A DNA stretch of 64,000 bases, taken from positions 1 through 64,000 of the forward strand of contig NZ_SPHY01000009.1 of assembly GCF_004796535.1 (NCBI RefSeq). The letters are read 5' to 3'. Under the pieces are notes generated by a model. The model did not search any database and was not told where the DNA came from. It was given only the letters and a program-made list of their open reading frames with translations. The translations under genes were made by a program, and so were the position numbers. This DNA is from Sphingomonas flavalba (GTDB taxonomy: Bacteria; Pseudomonadota; Alphaproteobacteria; Sphingomonadales; Sphingomonadaceae). Every line of letters starts with the position of its first letter. Position 1 is the first letter of the stretch. Below are positions 1 to 9,390 of the stretch, in pieces.

Positions 1-470
1 GGCTTCGCCGGCACCGTCGTCGACGTGACCTTGGCCGGGGCCGGGCGCGGCGCGGCGGCCACCGGCGGCGGCGCGGGCGGCGCGTCGACCGCCTGTGGCA
101 GCACGACCGGCGCTTCCGGCACCGCTTCCAGATCAAGCTTGGCGTCGGGCGCGGCGCCCTGGCTGGCGGCGTAGGTGGTGTCGCCCTGCCCTTCGACCGC
201 CATGCCGCCCGGCTCGTTCGGCTTGACTTTGTAATCGCCGGTCGGCGCCTGGATCAGCGCGCCGTCGCCTTCGGCGGCCGGGGTGCGGTTCTGCCACCAG
301 TAGACGCCGCCGGCGACCAGCCCGATCAGCACCAGGCCAAGCAGCACGAACAGGGCAACGCGCAGCGGCGAAACGCCCTCGTCGTCATAATCCTCGTCGT
401 CGACCGGCTCCAGCCAGGGCAGACGGTCTTCGTCGCGCAGTGACAGGCCGTCTCGATCGGTGTCGGTCAT
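1..470 (-). CDS. SPOR-type single-pass membrane protein, partial
   Basis: The gene runs off the left edge, so only the first 156 residues are visible. It starts with an acidic cytoplasmic segment ([19 protein letters not shown]), then one hydrophobic helix at about residues 35-57 ending GGVYWWQNR. A long Pro/Ala-rich periplasmic linker follows. This layout and its place directly after argS fit the SPOR-domain proteins that bind denuded septal peptidoglycan in sphingomonads. The SPOR domain itself would lie outside the window, so the family call is inference. Its ATG overlaps the argS stop (TGATG), which suggests translational coupling. Confidence 0.65.
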   Translation of the reverse strand, partial: MTDTDRDGLSLRDEDRLPWLEPVDDEDYDDEGVSPLRVALFVLLGLVLIGLVAGGVYWWQNRTPAAEGDGALIQAPTGDYKVKPNEPGGMAVEGQGDTTYAASQGAAPDAKLDLEAVPEAPVVLPQAVDAPPAPPPVAAAPRPAPAKVTSTTVPAK

Positions 471-2200
471 CACTTCATCTCCTCGACCGCGGCGACCCCC
501 ATGATGGCCAGGCCATTGCGGATGATCTGCCCGATTCCGTTCGCCAGATAAAGCCGCGCGCAGGTGGTTTCCACATCATTTGCCATCAGCACCCGCCGGT
601 CGGGCCGGTCGTTGCCCATGTTGAAATAGGCATGGAACGCCGCCGCCAGATCGAACAGGTAGAAGGCGATGCGATGGGGCTCGCGCGCGGCGGCCGCCGC
701 CTCGACGACGCGGGGGAACTGCGCGGCCAGCGCGACCAGCGCCAGTTCCTCGCGGTCAAGCCGCTCCAGATCCGGCGTCCCGGCGCAATCGATCCCGGCC
801 TCGGCGATCCGCCGGCCGATCGACCGGATGCGGGCGTGGGCGTACTGGACGTAGAAGACCGGGTTGTCCTTCGACGCCTCGACCACCTTGGCGAAATCGA
901 AGTCCATCTGCGCGTCGGCCTTGCGGGTCAGCATGGTGAAGCGCACCACGTCCTTGCCGACTTCGCGCACCACGTCGGCTAGCGTGACGAAATTGCCCGC
1001 CCGCTTCGACATCTTGATCGGCTCGCCGCCGCGCAGCAGCCGGACCATCTGGATCAGCTTGACGTCGAACTGGACGCGGTCCTCGGTCAGCGCGGCGACC
1101 GCCGCCTTGATCCGCTTGACCGTGCCGGCGTGGTCGGCGCCCCAGATGTCGATCAGCGCGTCCACGCCTTCCGCCTTCTGCGCATGGTAGGCCAGGTCGC
1201 CGCCGAAATAGGTCCAGCTCCCGTCGGATTTCTTCACCGGCCGGTCCTGGTCGTCGCCAAATCGGGTGGCGCGGAACAGGGTCAGTTCCACCGGCTCCCA
1301 GTCGTCCGGCGTCTCGCCCTTCGGCGCTTCCAGCACGCCTTCGTAGATCAGCCCGCGTTCGCGCAGCCGGGCGATCGCCGCGTCGGCCTTGCCCTCGGCG
1401 TGGATCGCCGCCTCGGACGAGAACAGGTCGTGGTGGATGCCGAGCAGCGCCAGGTCGGCCTTGATCAGCGCGATCATCGCCGCCACCGCGCGCTCACGGA
1501 AAAGGGCCAGCCATTCGGACTCTGGAACGTCTACGTAACGATCCCCGAATTCCGCCGCTAGCGCTGCCCCCACCGGCTTCAGGTAATCACCGGGATACAG
1601 CCCCTCTGATATCTCCCCGATAACCTGACCGAGAACCTCGCGATACCGAAGGTGCGCCGACCGCGCCAGAACGTCGACCTGCGCTCCGGCGTCGTTGACG
1701 TAATATTCCCGGATCACATCGTGCCCGGCATATTCCAGCAGGCTGGCCAGCGCGTCGCCGACCACCGCCCCCCGGCAATGCCCCATGTGCATCGGCCCGG
1801 TCGGGTTGGCGGAGACATATTCGACATTGACCTTGCGCCCGGCGCCGATCGCCGACCGGCCATAGTCGTCGCCCCGCGCGTGGATCTCCGCCAGCTCGGC
1901 CCGCCAGACAGCGTCGTTCAGCGTCAGGTTGATGAAGCCCGGCCCGGCAACCGCGACCGATTCGACCCCGGCGACCGCCCGCAGCCGTTCCGCCAGCGCC
2001 TCGGCCAGCGCGCGCGGATTGGTCCCGGCCGGCTTGGCCAGCACCATCGCCGCGTTGATCGCCAGGTCGCCGTGCGATGCGTCGCGCGGCGGCTCAACCG
2101 CGATATGGGCGCGGCTCAACCCGGCGGGCAGCACGCCGTCCTGTTCAAGCCTGTCGAGAATGGCGCCGAGTTCGGCGGCGAAGCGAGCGTAAAGGGTCAC
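470..2200 (-). CDS. argS: Arginyl-tRNA synthetase
   Basis: Class I aminoacyl-tRNA synthetase that charges tRNA-Arg in the cytoplasm; 576 aa, normal length. The N-terminal Arg-tRNA-synthetase-specific domain is followed by the HIGH signature as HMGH (residues 138-141, in [14 protein letters not shown]) and the KMSKS loop as KMSK (396-399, [10 protein letters not shown]). The C-terminal anticodon-binding helical domain (DALR type) ends the protein. It is first in a two-gene unit with the SPOR-type protein, whose start overlaps its stop. Confidence 0.97.
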   Translation of the reverse strand: MTLYARFAAELGAILDRLEQDGVLPAGLSRAHIAVEPPRDASHGDLAINAAMVLAKPAGTNPRALAEALAERLRAVAGVESVAVAGPGFINLTLNDAVWRAELAEIHARGDDYGRSAIGAGRKVNVEYVSANPTGPMHMGHCRGAVVGDALASLLEYAGHDVIREYYVNDAGAQVDVLARSAHLRYREVLGQVIGEISEGLYPGDYLKPVGAALAAEFGDRYVDVPESEWLALFRERAVAAMIALIKADLALLGIHHDLFSSEAAIHAEGKADAAIARLRERGLIYEGVLEAPKGETPDDWEPVELTLFRATRFGDDQDRPVKKSDGSWTYFGGDLAYHAQKAEGVDALIDIWGADHAGTVKRIKAAVAALTEDRVQFDVKLIQMVRLLRGGEPIKMSKRAGNFVTLADVVREVGKDVVRFTMLTRKADAQMDFDFAKVVEASKDNPVFYVQYAHARIRSIGRRIAEAGIDCAGTPDLERLDREELALVALAAQFPRVVEAAAAAREPHRIAFYLFDLAAAFHAYFNMGNDRPDRRVLMANDVETTCARLYLANGIGQIIRNGLAIMGVAAVEEMK

Positions 2201-2320
2201 GGGTTCCTGTCATCCGATCATCGAAACCCGGCCGATAGACGATCAGGCGCGCGGTTGAAAGAATAGCCGCGGCCTACCCCGGGCGCCGGCGTGGGTGAAG
2301 GCCGGCGTCCGGGGCGCTGA

Positions 2321-3184
2321 TCAGGCCGTGACGATGCGCGGCCGGGGCCGGGCCCGCATCGCGAAGCCGACCAGCCCGAAGCCGGCGATCAGCATCGCCC
2401 AGCTTGCCGGCTCTGGAACCGCCGCAGACGCCGAATAGCCGCTGATCTCGGCCTGCGAATGCGCGATGATGATGTCGCCGTTCAGCAACTGCGTGCCGAG
2501 CAGGAAGTTGTCGAACGAAGCATGGATCGCGTTGGTCGCGATGCCGAGGCTGGAAATGCCGTCGCCCCAGACCGTCTGTTCGTTCAGTACGATCCGTAGA
2601 CCGAGCAGATCGACCAGCACGGTGTTGGCCGCCGGGCTGGCGAACAGCCCGCCGCCGATACCGAGGGAGCCGAGCACCGACCCGCCTAACGCCGGTTGTT
2701 CGAGCACCGTCGACCCACCGACGCTTAGCCCGGCGCCGGCATCGACCCAGGCGCTGGACCGCACCGTTTTCGAATCGATCCCGGCGATCAGCGCCGGCGG
2801 CAACAGCAATGTATCGACGAATAGCCCGGCTGACAGGTCGGCGACCGTCGCGCTCGCGCTGCCGCGGGGCGTCGCCGGATAATCCGACCTGGCCGTCGCG
2901 GTGATGACGCCGCCATTCAGCTGCTCGCCGGCCGACAACAGCGGCGACGCGATCAGCGCCAACGACTGGTGCAGGGTCAGCAGGCTGTCGCTGACGTCAT
3001 ACGCGCCGGGCGCCGATCCGGACGCCGTCGCAACCGGCCCCAGCGATGCGCTCAGCGCCCCGACAACATTCAGGTTCGCCGACACGCCGTAGCTTGAACT
3101 GCTGATCGTCGCCGCCGGCGCCGCGGATGCCATCAGCATCGCCCCTACGGAAATTACGCAAGTCATAACACCTTGATTCTTCAT
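2321..3184 (-). CDS. PEP-CTERM sorting domain protein (choice-of-anchor P-like)
   Basis: Secreted protein of 287 aa. An N-terminal signal peptide (MKNQGVMTCVISVGAML, cleavage near APAA) precedes a Gly/Ala/Ser/Leu-rich body. The C-terminus is a PEP-CTERM anchor: PEPASWAMLIAGFGLVGF from about residue 257, then a basic tail. Such anchors are known to be processed by an exosortase (EpsH/XrtA), usually alongside exopolysaccharide or biofilm export; no exosortase gene is in the window. The body, with repeats like LNGGVITATARSD and LNGDIIIAHSQA, resembles choice-of-anchor P proteins, a tentative match. Start chosen at 3184 because GGAGGG lies 7 nt upstream; an in-frame upstream Met lacks one. Confidence 0.85.
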   Translation of the reverse strand: MKNQGVMTCVISVGAMLMASAAPAATISSSSYGVSANLNVVGALSASLGPVATASGSAPGAYDVSDSLLTLHQSLALIASPLLSAGEQLNGGVITATARSDYPATPRGSASATVADLSAGLFVDTLLLPPALIAGIDSKTVRSSAWVDAGAGLSVGGSTVLEQPALGGSVLGSLGIGGGLFASPAANTVLVDLLGLRIVLNEQTVWGDGISSLGIATNAIHASFDNFLLGTQLLNGDIIIAHSQAEISGYSASAAVPEPASWAMLIAGFGLVGFAMRARPRPRIVTA

Positions 3185-3390
3185 GATACCCTCCTGTTTC
3201 AGGCAGGGATCATCAAGCAATTGCCGTGCCGCATCAGGATATCAGCCAGGCATTCAAGTAAACGTCGTGGCCATCGTTAATGCCGCCGACACTATCTCTA
3301 ATATATATCAATTATTCATCACGTAATTCGCGCACCAAACTACGTATATTGCACATCGCGACTATCGCCGTGGCTCGGGGGCCGAAAGCG

Positions 3391-3837
3391 TTAATCCTCC
3401 ACGCGCATGCCGGGCGGCGTCTCCAACCACTGGAAGAATTCGAGCGTATAGCCGCCTGGGTCGCGAATCTTGAACTCAAGCGTGTCGCCCTCGCAGCCCC
3501 GTTGCAGGTGGCTCTCCACCCCGGCAACACCGGTGTCGACCAGGTGGCGGTGCCAGCGTTCCAGGTCGCGCGTCGCGATCGTCACCATCGCGCCTTTGTT
3601 GGCGCCGGCTATCGGCTGCTGGCTGCCCACTTCTCCGGAGACCAGCCCCAGATAGGCATGATCGATAATCCGGAAGATCGCCAACCACCCATAGTCGAGC
3701 ACCTTCTCGAAACCGATCGCCTGCTCGTACCAGCGGGCCGTGGCCGGTACATCGGCGTAGTAGAACAAGGTGATGACCCCGTCGACGCGGCAGGCCGCGC
3801 GCAGCGCCGTGACAGACAACGGTGGATGGGCCAACAA
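3391..3837 (-). CDS. VOC/glyoxalase-fold protein
   Basis: Small protein with one vicinal-oxygen-chelate (glyoxalase/bleomycin-resistance/extradiol dioxygenase) domain. The core starts GVITLFYYADVPATARWYEQ and ends with the typical DPGGYTLEFFQW strand. The reading frame is open far upstream but has no ATG before the domain. I chose the TTG at 3837 because AGGAG sits 9 nt upstream, giving 148 aa; the start is uncertain. It lies 97 bp after the MarR gene and is last in the minus-strand operon of the catabolic island. Substrate unknown. Confidence 0.75.
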   Translation of the reverse strand: MLAHPPLSVTALRAACRVDGVITLFYYADVPATARWYEQAIGFEKVLDYGWLAIFRIIDHAYLGLVSGEVGSQQPIAGANKGAMVTIATRDLERWHRHLVDTGVAGVESHLQRGCEGDTLEFKIRDPGGYTLEFFQWLETPPGMRVED

Positions 3838-3934
3838 TCCGCCGAACTCCTCCTGAGCGATCCGCCGCTCAGTTCCGTTCGGTATTAGAAAGCACAGCCC
3901 GCCGCAATCGCCGTTGTGAGGCGTGCGCGGCGCG

Positions 3935-4417
3935 TCAGTAATCGTCGCGGGTGATATTGTCTTCCAGCCGGGCGAGCAGGCCGCGCAGCGCCGCGATCTC
4001 CTTGACGGAAAAGCCTTCCATAGCGATCCGCTCATGGCGCCGCGCCGCCGGCAGGATCTTCTCGAACGCGTCGACCCCAGCTTCGGTCAGCACCACCTCG
4101 ATCATCCGCGAATCCGCCGTCGACGTCCGCCGATGCGCCCGCCCATCGTGCTCCAACTGGTCGATCACCCGGCTGACCGTCGACTGTTCCATCAGCGTGT
4201 GTTCGACGATCTTGCCGATGGTCAGCGTCCCGTGCGAGCGCAGCACGCTCAACACCCGCCATTGCGACGGGCTGACGCCGATCGCCTTCAGGCGGTTCTG
4301 CAGGCGCAGGTTCAGACGGTTGACGACCCGGTACAGCCGATAGGGCATGAATTCCTCGAGCCAGTCGTCGCCGATCTCCAGGTCATCCTTTGCCGCCTGC
4401 GCGCGCGCTTTGCTCAT
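3935..4417 (-). CDS. MarR-family transcriptional regulator
   Basis: Winged-helix regulator of 160 aa. The MarR core is clear: PYRLYRVVNRLNLRLQNRLK dimer helix, SPSQWRVLSVL, recognition region MEQSTVSRVIDQLEHDG, wing with RRTSTADSRMIEV, and a C-terminal dimerisation helix. MarR proteins usually repress neighbouring genes and release DNA on binding aromatic or organic ligands. Its place between the cyclodeaminase and glyoxalase-fold genes suggests control of the catabolic island. Start at 4417 has a GAGGA just upstream; an in-frame ATG at 4459 would add 14 residues. Confidence 0.9.
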   Translation of the reverse strand: MSKARAQAAKDDLEIGDDWLEEFMPYRLYRVVNRLNLRLQNRLKAIGVSPSQWRVLSVLRSHGTLTIGKIVEHTLMEQSTVSRVIDQLEHDGRAHRRTSTADSRMIEVVLTEAGVDAFEKILPAARRHERIAMEGFSVKEIAALRGLLARLEDNITRDDY

Positions 4418-4497
4418 CCCGTCCTCGTCCCCTTGCCAATCCGATACGCCAGAACACATTCATCCACTTGGGCCAGGCCATCCGCCGCCTTGCTCGA

Positions 4498-5475
4498 TCA
4501 GTACGGCACCTCGACGCCGATATTCCGCCGGCGCGCCTGATCAAGCACGAAATACGCCGCCGCAAGGTCCTGGGCTGCGACACCCAGCGACTTGTAAAGC
4601 GTGACATCTTCCGGCGCGATCCGGCCGGCACAGGCACCGCTCGCCACCGCGCCGATCTCTCCTACGATGTGATCCGGGCCGATCGCTCCCGCGGCCAGCG
4701 CCATCCGGTACTCGCCCGCCTCTGCCTCCGCGGAAGGGCGATAATCGACGAAGAACCGCGCTCGCGCGACCAGCGCGACGTCGATCTCGGCGGCGGTCAC
4801 GACGCTCGATCCGACAATGTTCAGGTGGGCGCCGGGCGCGACCCAGCCACCGGACAGGATCGGCGCGCGCGCTTTGGTCAGCGTGCAGATGATATCGGCA
4901 CCCGCCACCGCCGCCTCGACGCTGGCGGCCGGTTCTATCGCGACGCCGTGCGTCGCCCCCTCGCTTTCGGCGAAGGCGCGCGCTTTCGCACCGTCGCGCG
5001 CCCAGACGCGAATGCGCCGCAGCGGCCGCACCGCCAGCATCGCCCGCAAATGACTGCGGGCCTGCGTCCCGACGCCGAGCAGCGCCAGATCGCCCGCATC
5101 GGCGCGCGCGAGCAGCCGCGTCGCGAGACCGCTCACCGCCGCCGTGCGGATCGCAGTGATGGCGCTGGCATCGACAATGGCCTCGATCCGGCCGTGCTCT
5201 GGTTCGAACAACAGCACGACGCCGTGATGCGACGGATGGCGGCCACCGTCACCGGGGAACAGGCTGACCAGCTTGACCCCGAAACAGGCCGGGTCGGCGA
5301 GACAGCCGGGCATGTTGCCCAGCGCTCCACCGCCCGGCATCGCCATTACCGAGCGCAGCGGAAGGACGGCCCGGCCGGCCGACACGGCGCGCATCGTCTC
5401 GTCCATCAGGGCGACGCAGCGGTCGACGGGCAAAATCGCCCGCACCTCTGCCTCGCGAATGATCCTGATGGACAT
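4498..5475 (-). CDS. Ornithine cyclodeaminase / mu-crystallin family protein
   Basis: NAD(P)-dependent enzyme of 325 aa. It has the substrate-domain lysine in FGVKLVS (K68), the conserved TAIRTAAVSGLA segment (about 107-118), and a Rossmann nucleotide site GVGTQARSH (134-142). The family includes ornithine cyclodeaminase, alanine dehydrogenase, ketimine (Delta1-piperideine-2-carboxylate) reductases and opine-type synthases, so the exact reaction cannot be read. It starts 17 bp after the class V PLP enzyme gene, in one operon with it, the APC permease and MarR; a role in degrading or interconverting an amino acid is inferred. Confidence 0.9.
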   Translation of the reverse strand: MSIRIIREAEVRAILPVDRCVALMDETMRAVSAGRAVLPLRSVMAMPGGGALGNMPGCLADPACFGVKLVSLFPGDGGRHPSHHGVVLLFEPEHGRIEAIVDASAITAIRTAAVSGLATRLLARADAGDLALLGVGTQARSHLRAMLAVRPLRRIRVWARDGAKARAFAESEGATHGVAIEPAASVEAAVAGADIICTLTKARAPILSGGWVAPGAHLNIVGSSVVTAAEIDVALVARARFFVDYRPSAEAEAGEYRMALAAGAIGPDHIVGEIGAVASGACAGRIAPEDVTLYKSLGVAAQDLAAAYFVLDQARRRNIGVEVPY

Positions 5476-5492
5476 GAGCCCCGGTTACCGCC

Positions 5493-6650
5493 TCATTCCT
5501 GTTCCGGTCCAAACCGCGCCTTCAGGGACGCGAGCGCGTTAATCGCCGAATCGACGTCGGCTTCGTTGTTATAGAAGTGGAAACTGGCACGGACATTGTC
5601 GTCGCGGAAAGACGTAACGATGTCGCGCTCCATCAACGCCGCGCACAGCCCCTTGGCATCGCGTGACGGGATGGCAACGGTCGTGCCGCGCCGGGCATCG
5701 GCGCGTGGCGTCACGCTCGGCCAGCCGATCGCGGCCAACCGGTCCATGAGCAGGCCGCTCAGCGCCTGATTCCGCGCGGCGATGGCATCCAGGCCGATGT
5801 CGAGCAGCAGGTTCAACCCGGCTTCCGCCGCATAGCAATTGACCACTGCCGGCGACCCCGCTTCGAAACGGCGCGCGGTCGGCGACGGTCGGTTGGCGGT
5901 GATGTCCATCGCGACGATGTCGTCCTGGGCGAACCAGCCACTGTTCGTCGGCACCAGATCGGCGATCAACCCCTTGCGGACGTAGAGGAAGCCGATGCCG
6001 GCGGTGCCGAGCAGATATTTCAGCATGCCGCCGACAAGGAAGTCGACGTCCAGCGCGCGCACGTCAATTTCCAGAGACCCGACCGCCTGATAGCTGTCGA
6101 CCAGCATCTTCGCGCCGCGTTCGTGCGCCAGCCGGCCGATCGCACCGACGTCCAGCCGGGCACCGTTGCGGAAACAGACCTGGGTGGCGGCAACAAGCGC
6201 GGTGCGCTCGTCGATCACGTCCAGGAACTGCTCGACCGGGATATAGCCGTCGGCATCGCGGCGGACGTGCACGACCTCGGCGCCGCGCGGCACCTGCGCA
6301 TGCCAGATCTGCGCGGCGGTCGGGAATTCGAAATCGGTAATCACGACCTTGTTGCGCTCGCCGGTGAAATCCAGCGCACTGGACAGCGCGTTCAGTCCGG
6401 CGGAAACCGACGCGGTCACCGCGATCTCATCCGGCTCGGCGTTGATCAGCCGAGCCACGCGGGCGCGCACCGCCTCGTTCTTATCGACCCACACGTCCCA
6501 GTTGGCACCAACCGCCAGCCGGTCGGCCATATAGGCCTCGAACGCCTGCTTCACGCTGTCGGCCAGCGCGCAATACGAACCGCTGTTCAAATATGTTTTG
6601 TGCGCCAGCAGCGGAAACCGTTGCCGCAACCCATCGAAATCGACTGTCAT
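5493..6650 (-). CDS. Class V aminotransferase-fold PLP enzyme
   Basis: PLP-dependent fold-type I enzyme of 385 aa, close in pattern to kynureninase, isopenicillin-N epimerase and cysteine desulfurase relatives. Visible landmarks are HKTYLNSGSYCAL near the N-terminus, ASVSAGLNAL cofactor loop, LVDSYQA (D185, PLP pyridine contact) and GGMLKYLLGTAGIGFLYV with the Schiff-base lysine K211. No cysteine-desulfurase active-site loop is evident. Start at 6650 has AAGGGG 5 nt upstream. An alternative ATG at 6689 overlaps the permease stop as ATGA and would add 13 residues, so translation may be coupled either way. Confidence 0.88.
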   Translation of the reverse strand: MTVDFDGLRQRFPLLAHKTYLNSGSYCALADSVKQAFEAYMADRLAVGANWDVWVDKNEAVRARVARLINAEPDEIAVTASVSAGLNALSSALDFTGERNKVVITDFEFPTAAQIWHAQVPRGAEVVHVRRDADGYIPVEQFLDVIDERTALVAATQVCFRNGARLDVGAIGRLAHERGAKMLVDSYQAVGSLEIDVRALDVDFLVGGMLKYLLGTAGIGFLYVRKGLIADLVPTNSGWFAQDDIVAMDITANRPSPTARRFEAGSPAVVNCYAAEAGLNLLLDIGLDAIAARNQALSGLLMDRLAAIGWPSVTPRADARRGTTVAIPSRDAKGLCAALMERDIVTSFRDDNVRASFHFYNNEADVDSAINALASLKARFGPEQE

Positions 6651-6685
6651 TTCATCCCCTTGCCGGTAGAAATTCGCCTCTGCGC

Positions 6686-8068
6686 TCATGCCCGACCCGG
6701 CTGCCGGCGGCGCCACAACCAATAGGCCAGTGACAGCAGCAGCAGCCATGGCACCCCGACCAGCCACGATACGTTCCACGCGGTATCGTCGAGGCCCATC
6801 GTCACCAGGATCGCGGCCAGCAGGCACAGTCCGATGATCTGCAGATAGGGGAACAGCGGCATCCGCACTGGCAGGGTTTCCGGCGGGTTCACGCGACGGA
6901 ACGCGATATGGCTGCACATCACGATCATCCAGACGACAATCGCGCCGAACAGGGCGATGCCAAACAGGTAAGTATAGGCCTTGGGCGTCAGCTTCGACAC
7001 CGCTGACACGCACAGGATGGCGCCGCCGGACAGCAGGGTCGCGACCATCGGCGTGCCGCTGCGCGTCAACTTGCCGAGCAGGCGCGGCGCGAAGCCGTCG
7101 CGCGACAGTGAGAACAACATGCGCGAGCACAGATAGACGTTGGTGTTCATGCTCGACAGCGCTGCACTCAGCACGACGAAGTTCATGATCCCGGCAGCGT
7201 GCATGATGCCGCTATGTTCGAACACCTTCACGAACGGGCTGGCGGTGATGATGCTGGTCGCGCCGGTTTCGGTCCACGGCACGAAGGCGACGACGATGGT
7301 CAGCGCCAGCACATAGAACAGGAACAGCCGGATCGCCATCGTCCGCAGCGCGGCCGGAATCGCCTTCTCCGGGTTGGCGGTCTCACCCGACGTCACCGCG
7401 ATCACCTCAATGCCGCTGAACGAGAAGATGCCGACCACCACCGCCATCCAGACGCCGCCGAACCCCATGGGCATGAAGCCGCCGGGCAGGCCGGTCAGAT
7501 TGTGCAGGCCGGTCGCCGGCATGCCGATGCCGAAGATCGTCGCAAAACCCAGAATGATGAAGATGACGATCGCCGATACCTTGATCAGCGCCAGCCAATA
7601 TTCGATCGTACCGAAATTCTTCACCGATCGCGCGTTGAAATAGACCACGATCATCGCGAAGCTGACCGACCATATCCACACCGGGATATGCGGGAACCAG
7701 AAGGTCATATAGACGCCGGCCGCCGTCGCCTCGCCGCCGACAGCGATGACCTGCGCCATCCAGTAAGTATAGCGCACGACAAAGCCGGACCAGCGGTTCA
7801 AATAGGTTTCGGCATAGACACCGAACGACCCGGCGCTCGGGTGGACCACCGCCATTTCGGACAGGCTGAACACCATCGCCGCCGCGATCACCGCCGCGAT
7901 CGCATAGCTGACGATCACCGCCGGCCCCGCATAGCCGATGGCGAGCGAGCTGCCCGCGAACAGCCCGGTGCCGATCGCCCCGCCCAGGCCAATCATCACG
8001 ATCTGCCGGCGGCTCAAGCTCTGCTGCAAGCCGTGCTCGCGCTCGGCTATCTCACTCTGGTTCGCCAC
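6686..8068 (-). CDS. APC-superfamily amino acid permease (GabP/ProY-like)
   Basis: Inner-membrane amino acid:H+ symporter of 460 aa with about 12 transmembrane helices. The first helix carries the substrate-binding loop GLGGAIGTGLFAGSS, the diagnostic motif of the AAT subfamily, and the segment FSFSGIEVIAVTSGET in helix 6 is also typical. The specific amino acid cannot be told. Start is GTG at 8068, preceded by GGGAGG 4 nt away. It is the promoter-proximal gene of the minus-strand operon, so the enzymes downstream probably act on what it imports. Confidence 0.92.
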   Translation of the reverse strand: MANQSEIAEREHGLQQSLSRRQIVMIGLGGAIGTGLFAGSSLAIGYAGPAVIVSYAIAAVIAAAMVFSLSEMAVVHPSAGSFGVYAETYLNRWSGFVVRYTYWMAQVIAVGGEATAAGVYMTFWFPHIPVWIWSVSFAMIVVYFNARSVKNFGTIEYWLALIKVSAIVIFIILGFATIFGIGMPATGLHNLTGLPGGFMPMGFGGVWMAVVVGIFSFSGIEVIAVTSGETANPEKAIPAALRTMAIRLFLFYVLALTIVVAFVPWTETGATSIITASPFVKVFEHSGIMHAAGIMNFVVLSAALSSMNTNVYLCSRMLFSLSRDGFAPRLLGKLTRSGTPMVATLLSGGAILCVSAVSKLTPKAYTYLFGIALFGAIVVWMIVMCSHIAFRRVNPPETLPVRMPLFPYLQIIGLCLLAAILVTMGLDDTAWNVSWLVGVPWLLLLSLAYWLWRRRQPGRA

Positions 8069-8088
8069 CAAGCCTCCCTGCTTGCATA

Positions 8089-8116
8089 TTTATATTCCGA
8101 TTCATGTGATTTCTAA
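8089..8116 (-). promoter_or_regulatory. Candidate promoter of the permease operon
   Basis: Read on the minus strand: TTAGAA (8116-8111), 16-bp spacer, TATAAA (8094-8089). It sits just upstream of the GGGAGG ribosome site of the permease. The -35 box is a weak match, so this is tentative. Confidence 0.4.
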
Positions 8117-8252
8117 GGCGACCGTGCCGCCCTGCATAGAGTATTTCCGGATTGCAGAGGGCCCGCGCCTGCCGGCCGGCCCAGCGACGGCCCCTTTTCG
8201 GGCCGTCTTATTTGCTTCCTGTTGCCCCCCAAAGAATTTCCGCAACGGACCC

Positions 8253-8281
8253 TTGGCAAAGTGTATGCAAACTCATATTGA
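8253..8281 (+). promoter_or_regulatory. Candidate sigma70-type promoter of the LLM-aldolase-aminotransferase operon
   Basis: TTGGCA (8253-8258), 17-bp spacer, TATTGA (8276-8281), 35 bp before the LLM start codon. It diverges from the permease promoter. The interval of about 250 bp between the two start codons is AT-richer than its surroundings and probably holds the operator of the adjacent MarR protein. A CAA-N7-TTG pair overlaps the -10 region. Confidence 0.5.
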
Positions 8282-8316
8282 TTAGCAAGGACTAGAAACG
8301 GGGCGGTCTTGCAATC

Positions 8317-9390
8317 ATGACGGAAACGAACAGGTTTCAGCTTGGGCTTTTCGGCGCCAACGCGGACGGCGGCCTGGCTGTCACCACAGTGCCCGAACGC
8401 TGGCGCGCCACCTGGCCGGATCTTCTTGCCCTCGCCCGCCTCGCCGACGGTGCCGGTTTCGACTTCTTCCTGCCGTTGGCACGGTGGAAGGGGTTCGGCG
8501 GCACCACCAACGCCCGGCACCATTCGTTCGAGACGCTGACGATGGCCGCTGCCCTCGCCACCGCGACCGAACGGATGACCCTGTTCGCGACCGTCCACGC
8601 GCCGTTCGTTCACCCGGTCCAGGCGGCGAAGGCGATCGCGACGATCGATCACGCCAGCGGCGGCCGCGCCGGCCTCAACATCGTCTGCGGCTGGAATGCC
8701 CCGGAATTCGCGATGTTCGGCATGGAACGAACCGACCAGCCCTACGCGCTGGGGCATGAATGGTACGAAGTGTTCTCGCGCATCCTGGCCGGCGAAGGAC
8801 CATTCGATTTCGACGGCGCCTATTACAAGCTGCGCGGTGTCGAGGGCGCGCCCCTCTCGCTCCAGCGGCCGCGTCCGACCGTGCTGTCGGCGGCTTTCTC
8901 ACCCGCCGGGCGGGATTTCGCCGCACGCACCAGCGACCATATCTTCACCACTTTCGTCGAGATCGCCGACGCCGCCGCGACGATCGCCGACGTCAAGGCG
9001 CGTGGCGAGGCGGCCGGTCGGCCGCTTGGCGTGTTCACCGCCTGTCACGTCGTCTGCCGCCCCAGTCAGGACGAAGCGGAGGATTATTACGACCGCATCG
9101 CGGTGCGCGAGGCCGACAAGGGCGCGGTCGAACACTATATGGCGATGAAGCAGGCGACGTCCGGATCGCACGATCCGTCGGCCTACACGCTCCACGCCAA
9201 GCGCTTCGCCGCCGGGGCCGGCACCTACCCCCTCGTCGGCACGCCGGAACATATCGCGTCGGAACTGGTCCGGATTCACGAGGCCGGCTTCAACGGTACC
9301 GCGATCAGCTTCGTCAACTATCTCGACGAACTTCCCGCCTTCATCAACGACGTGCTGCCGCTGCTCGCTGACGCGGGCATCCGGCGATGA
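8317..9390 (+). CDS. LLM-class FMN-dependent monooxygenase
   Basis: Bacterial luciferase-like TIM-barrel oxidoreductase of 357 aa (SsuD/NtaA/RutA relatives), which uses reduced FMN and O2 to oxidise or cleave organic substrates. Landmarks are the N-terminal FQLGLFGANADGG strand, FFLPLARWKGFGG, the flavin-binding stretch HPVQAAKAIATIDHASGGR, GLNIVCGWN, and GHEWYEVFSRIL. A separate flavin reductase would be needed and is not adjacent. It begins the plus-strand operon; its stop overlaps the next start (ATGA). Substrate unknown. Confidence 0.9.
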   Translation: MTETNRFQLGLFGANADGGLAVTTVPERWRATWPDLLALARLADGAGFDFFLPLARWKGFGGTTNARHHSFETLTMAAALATATERMTLFATVHAPFVHPVQAAKAIATIDHASGGRAGLNIVCGWNAPEFAMFGMERTDQPYALGHEWYEVFSRILAGEGPFDFDGAYYKLRGVEGAPLSLQRPRPTVLSAAFSPAGRDFAARTSDHIFTTFVEIADAAATIADVKARGEAAGRPLGVFTACHVVCRPSQDEAEDYYDRIAVREADKGAVEHYMAMKQATSGSHDPSAYTLHAKRFAAGAGTYPLVGTPEHIASELVRIHEAGFNGTAISFVNYLDELPAFINDVLPLLADAGIRR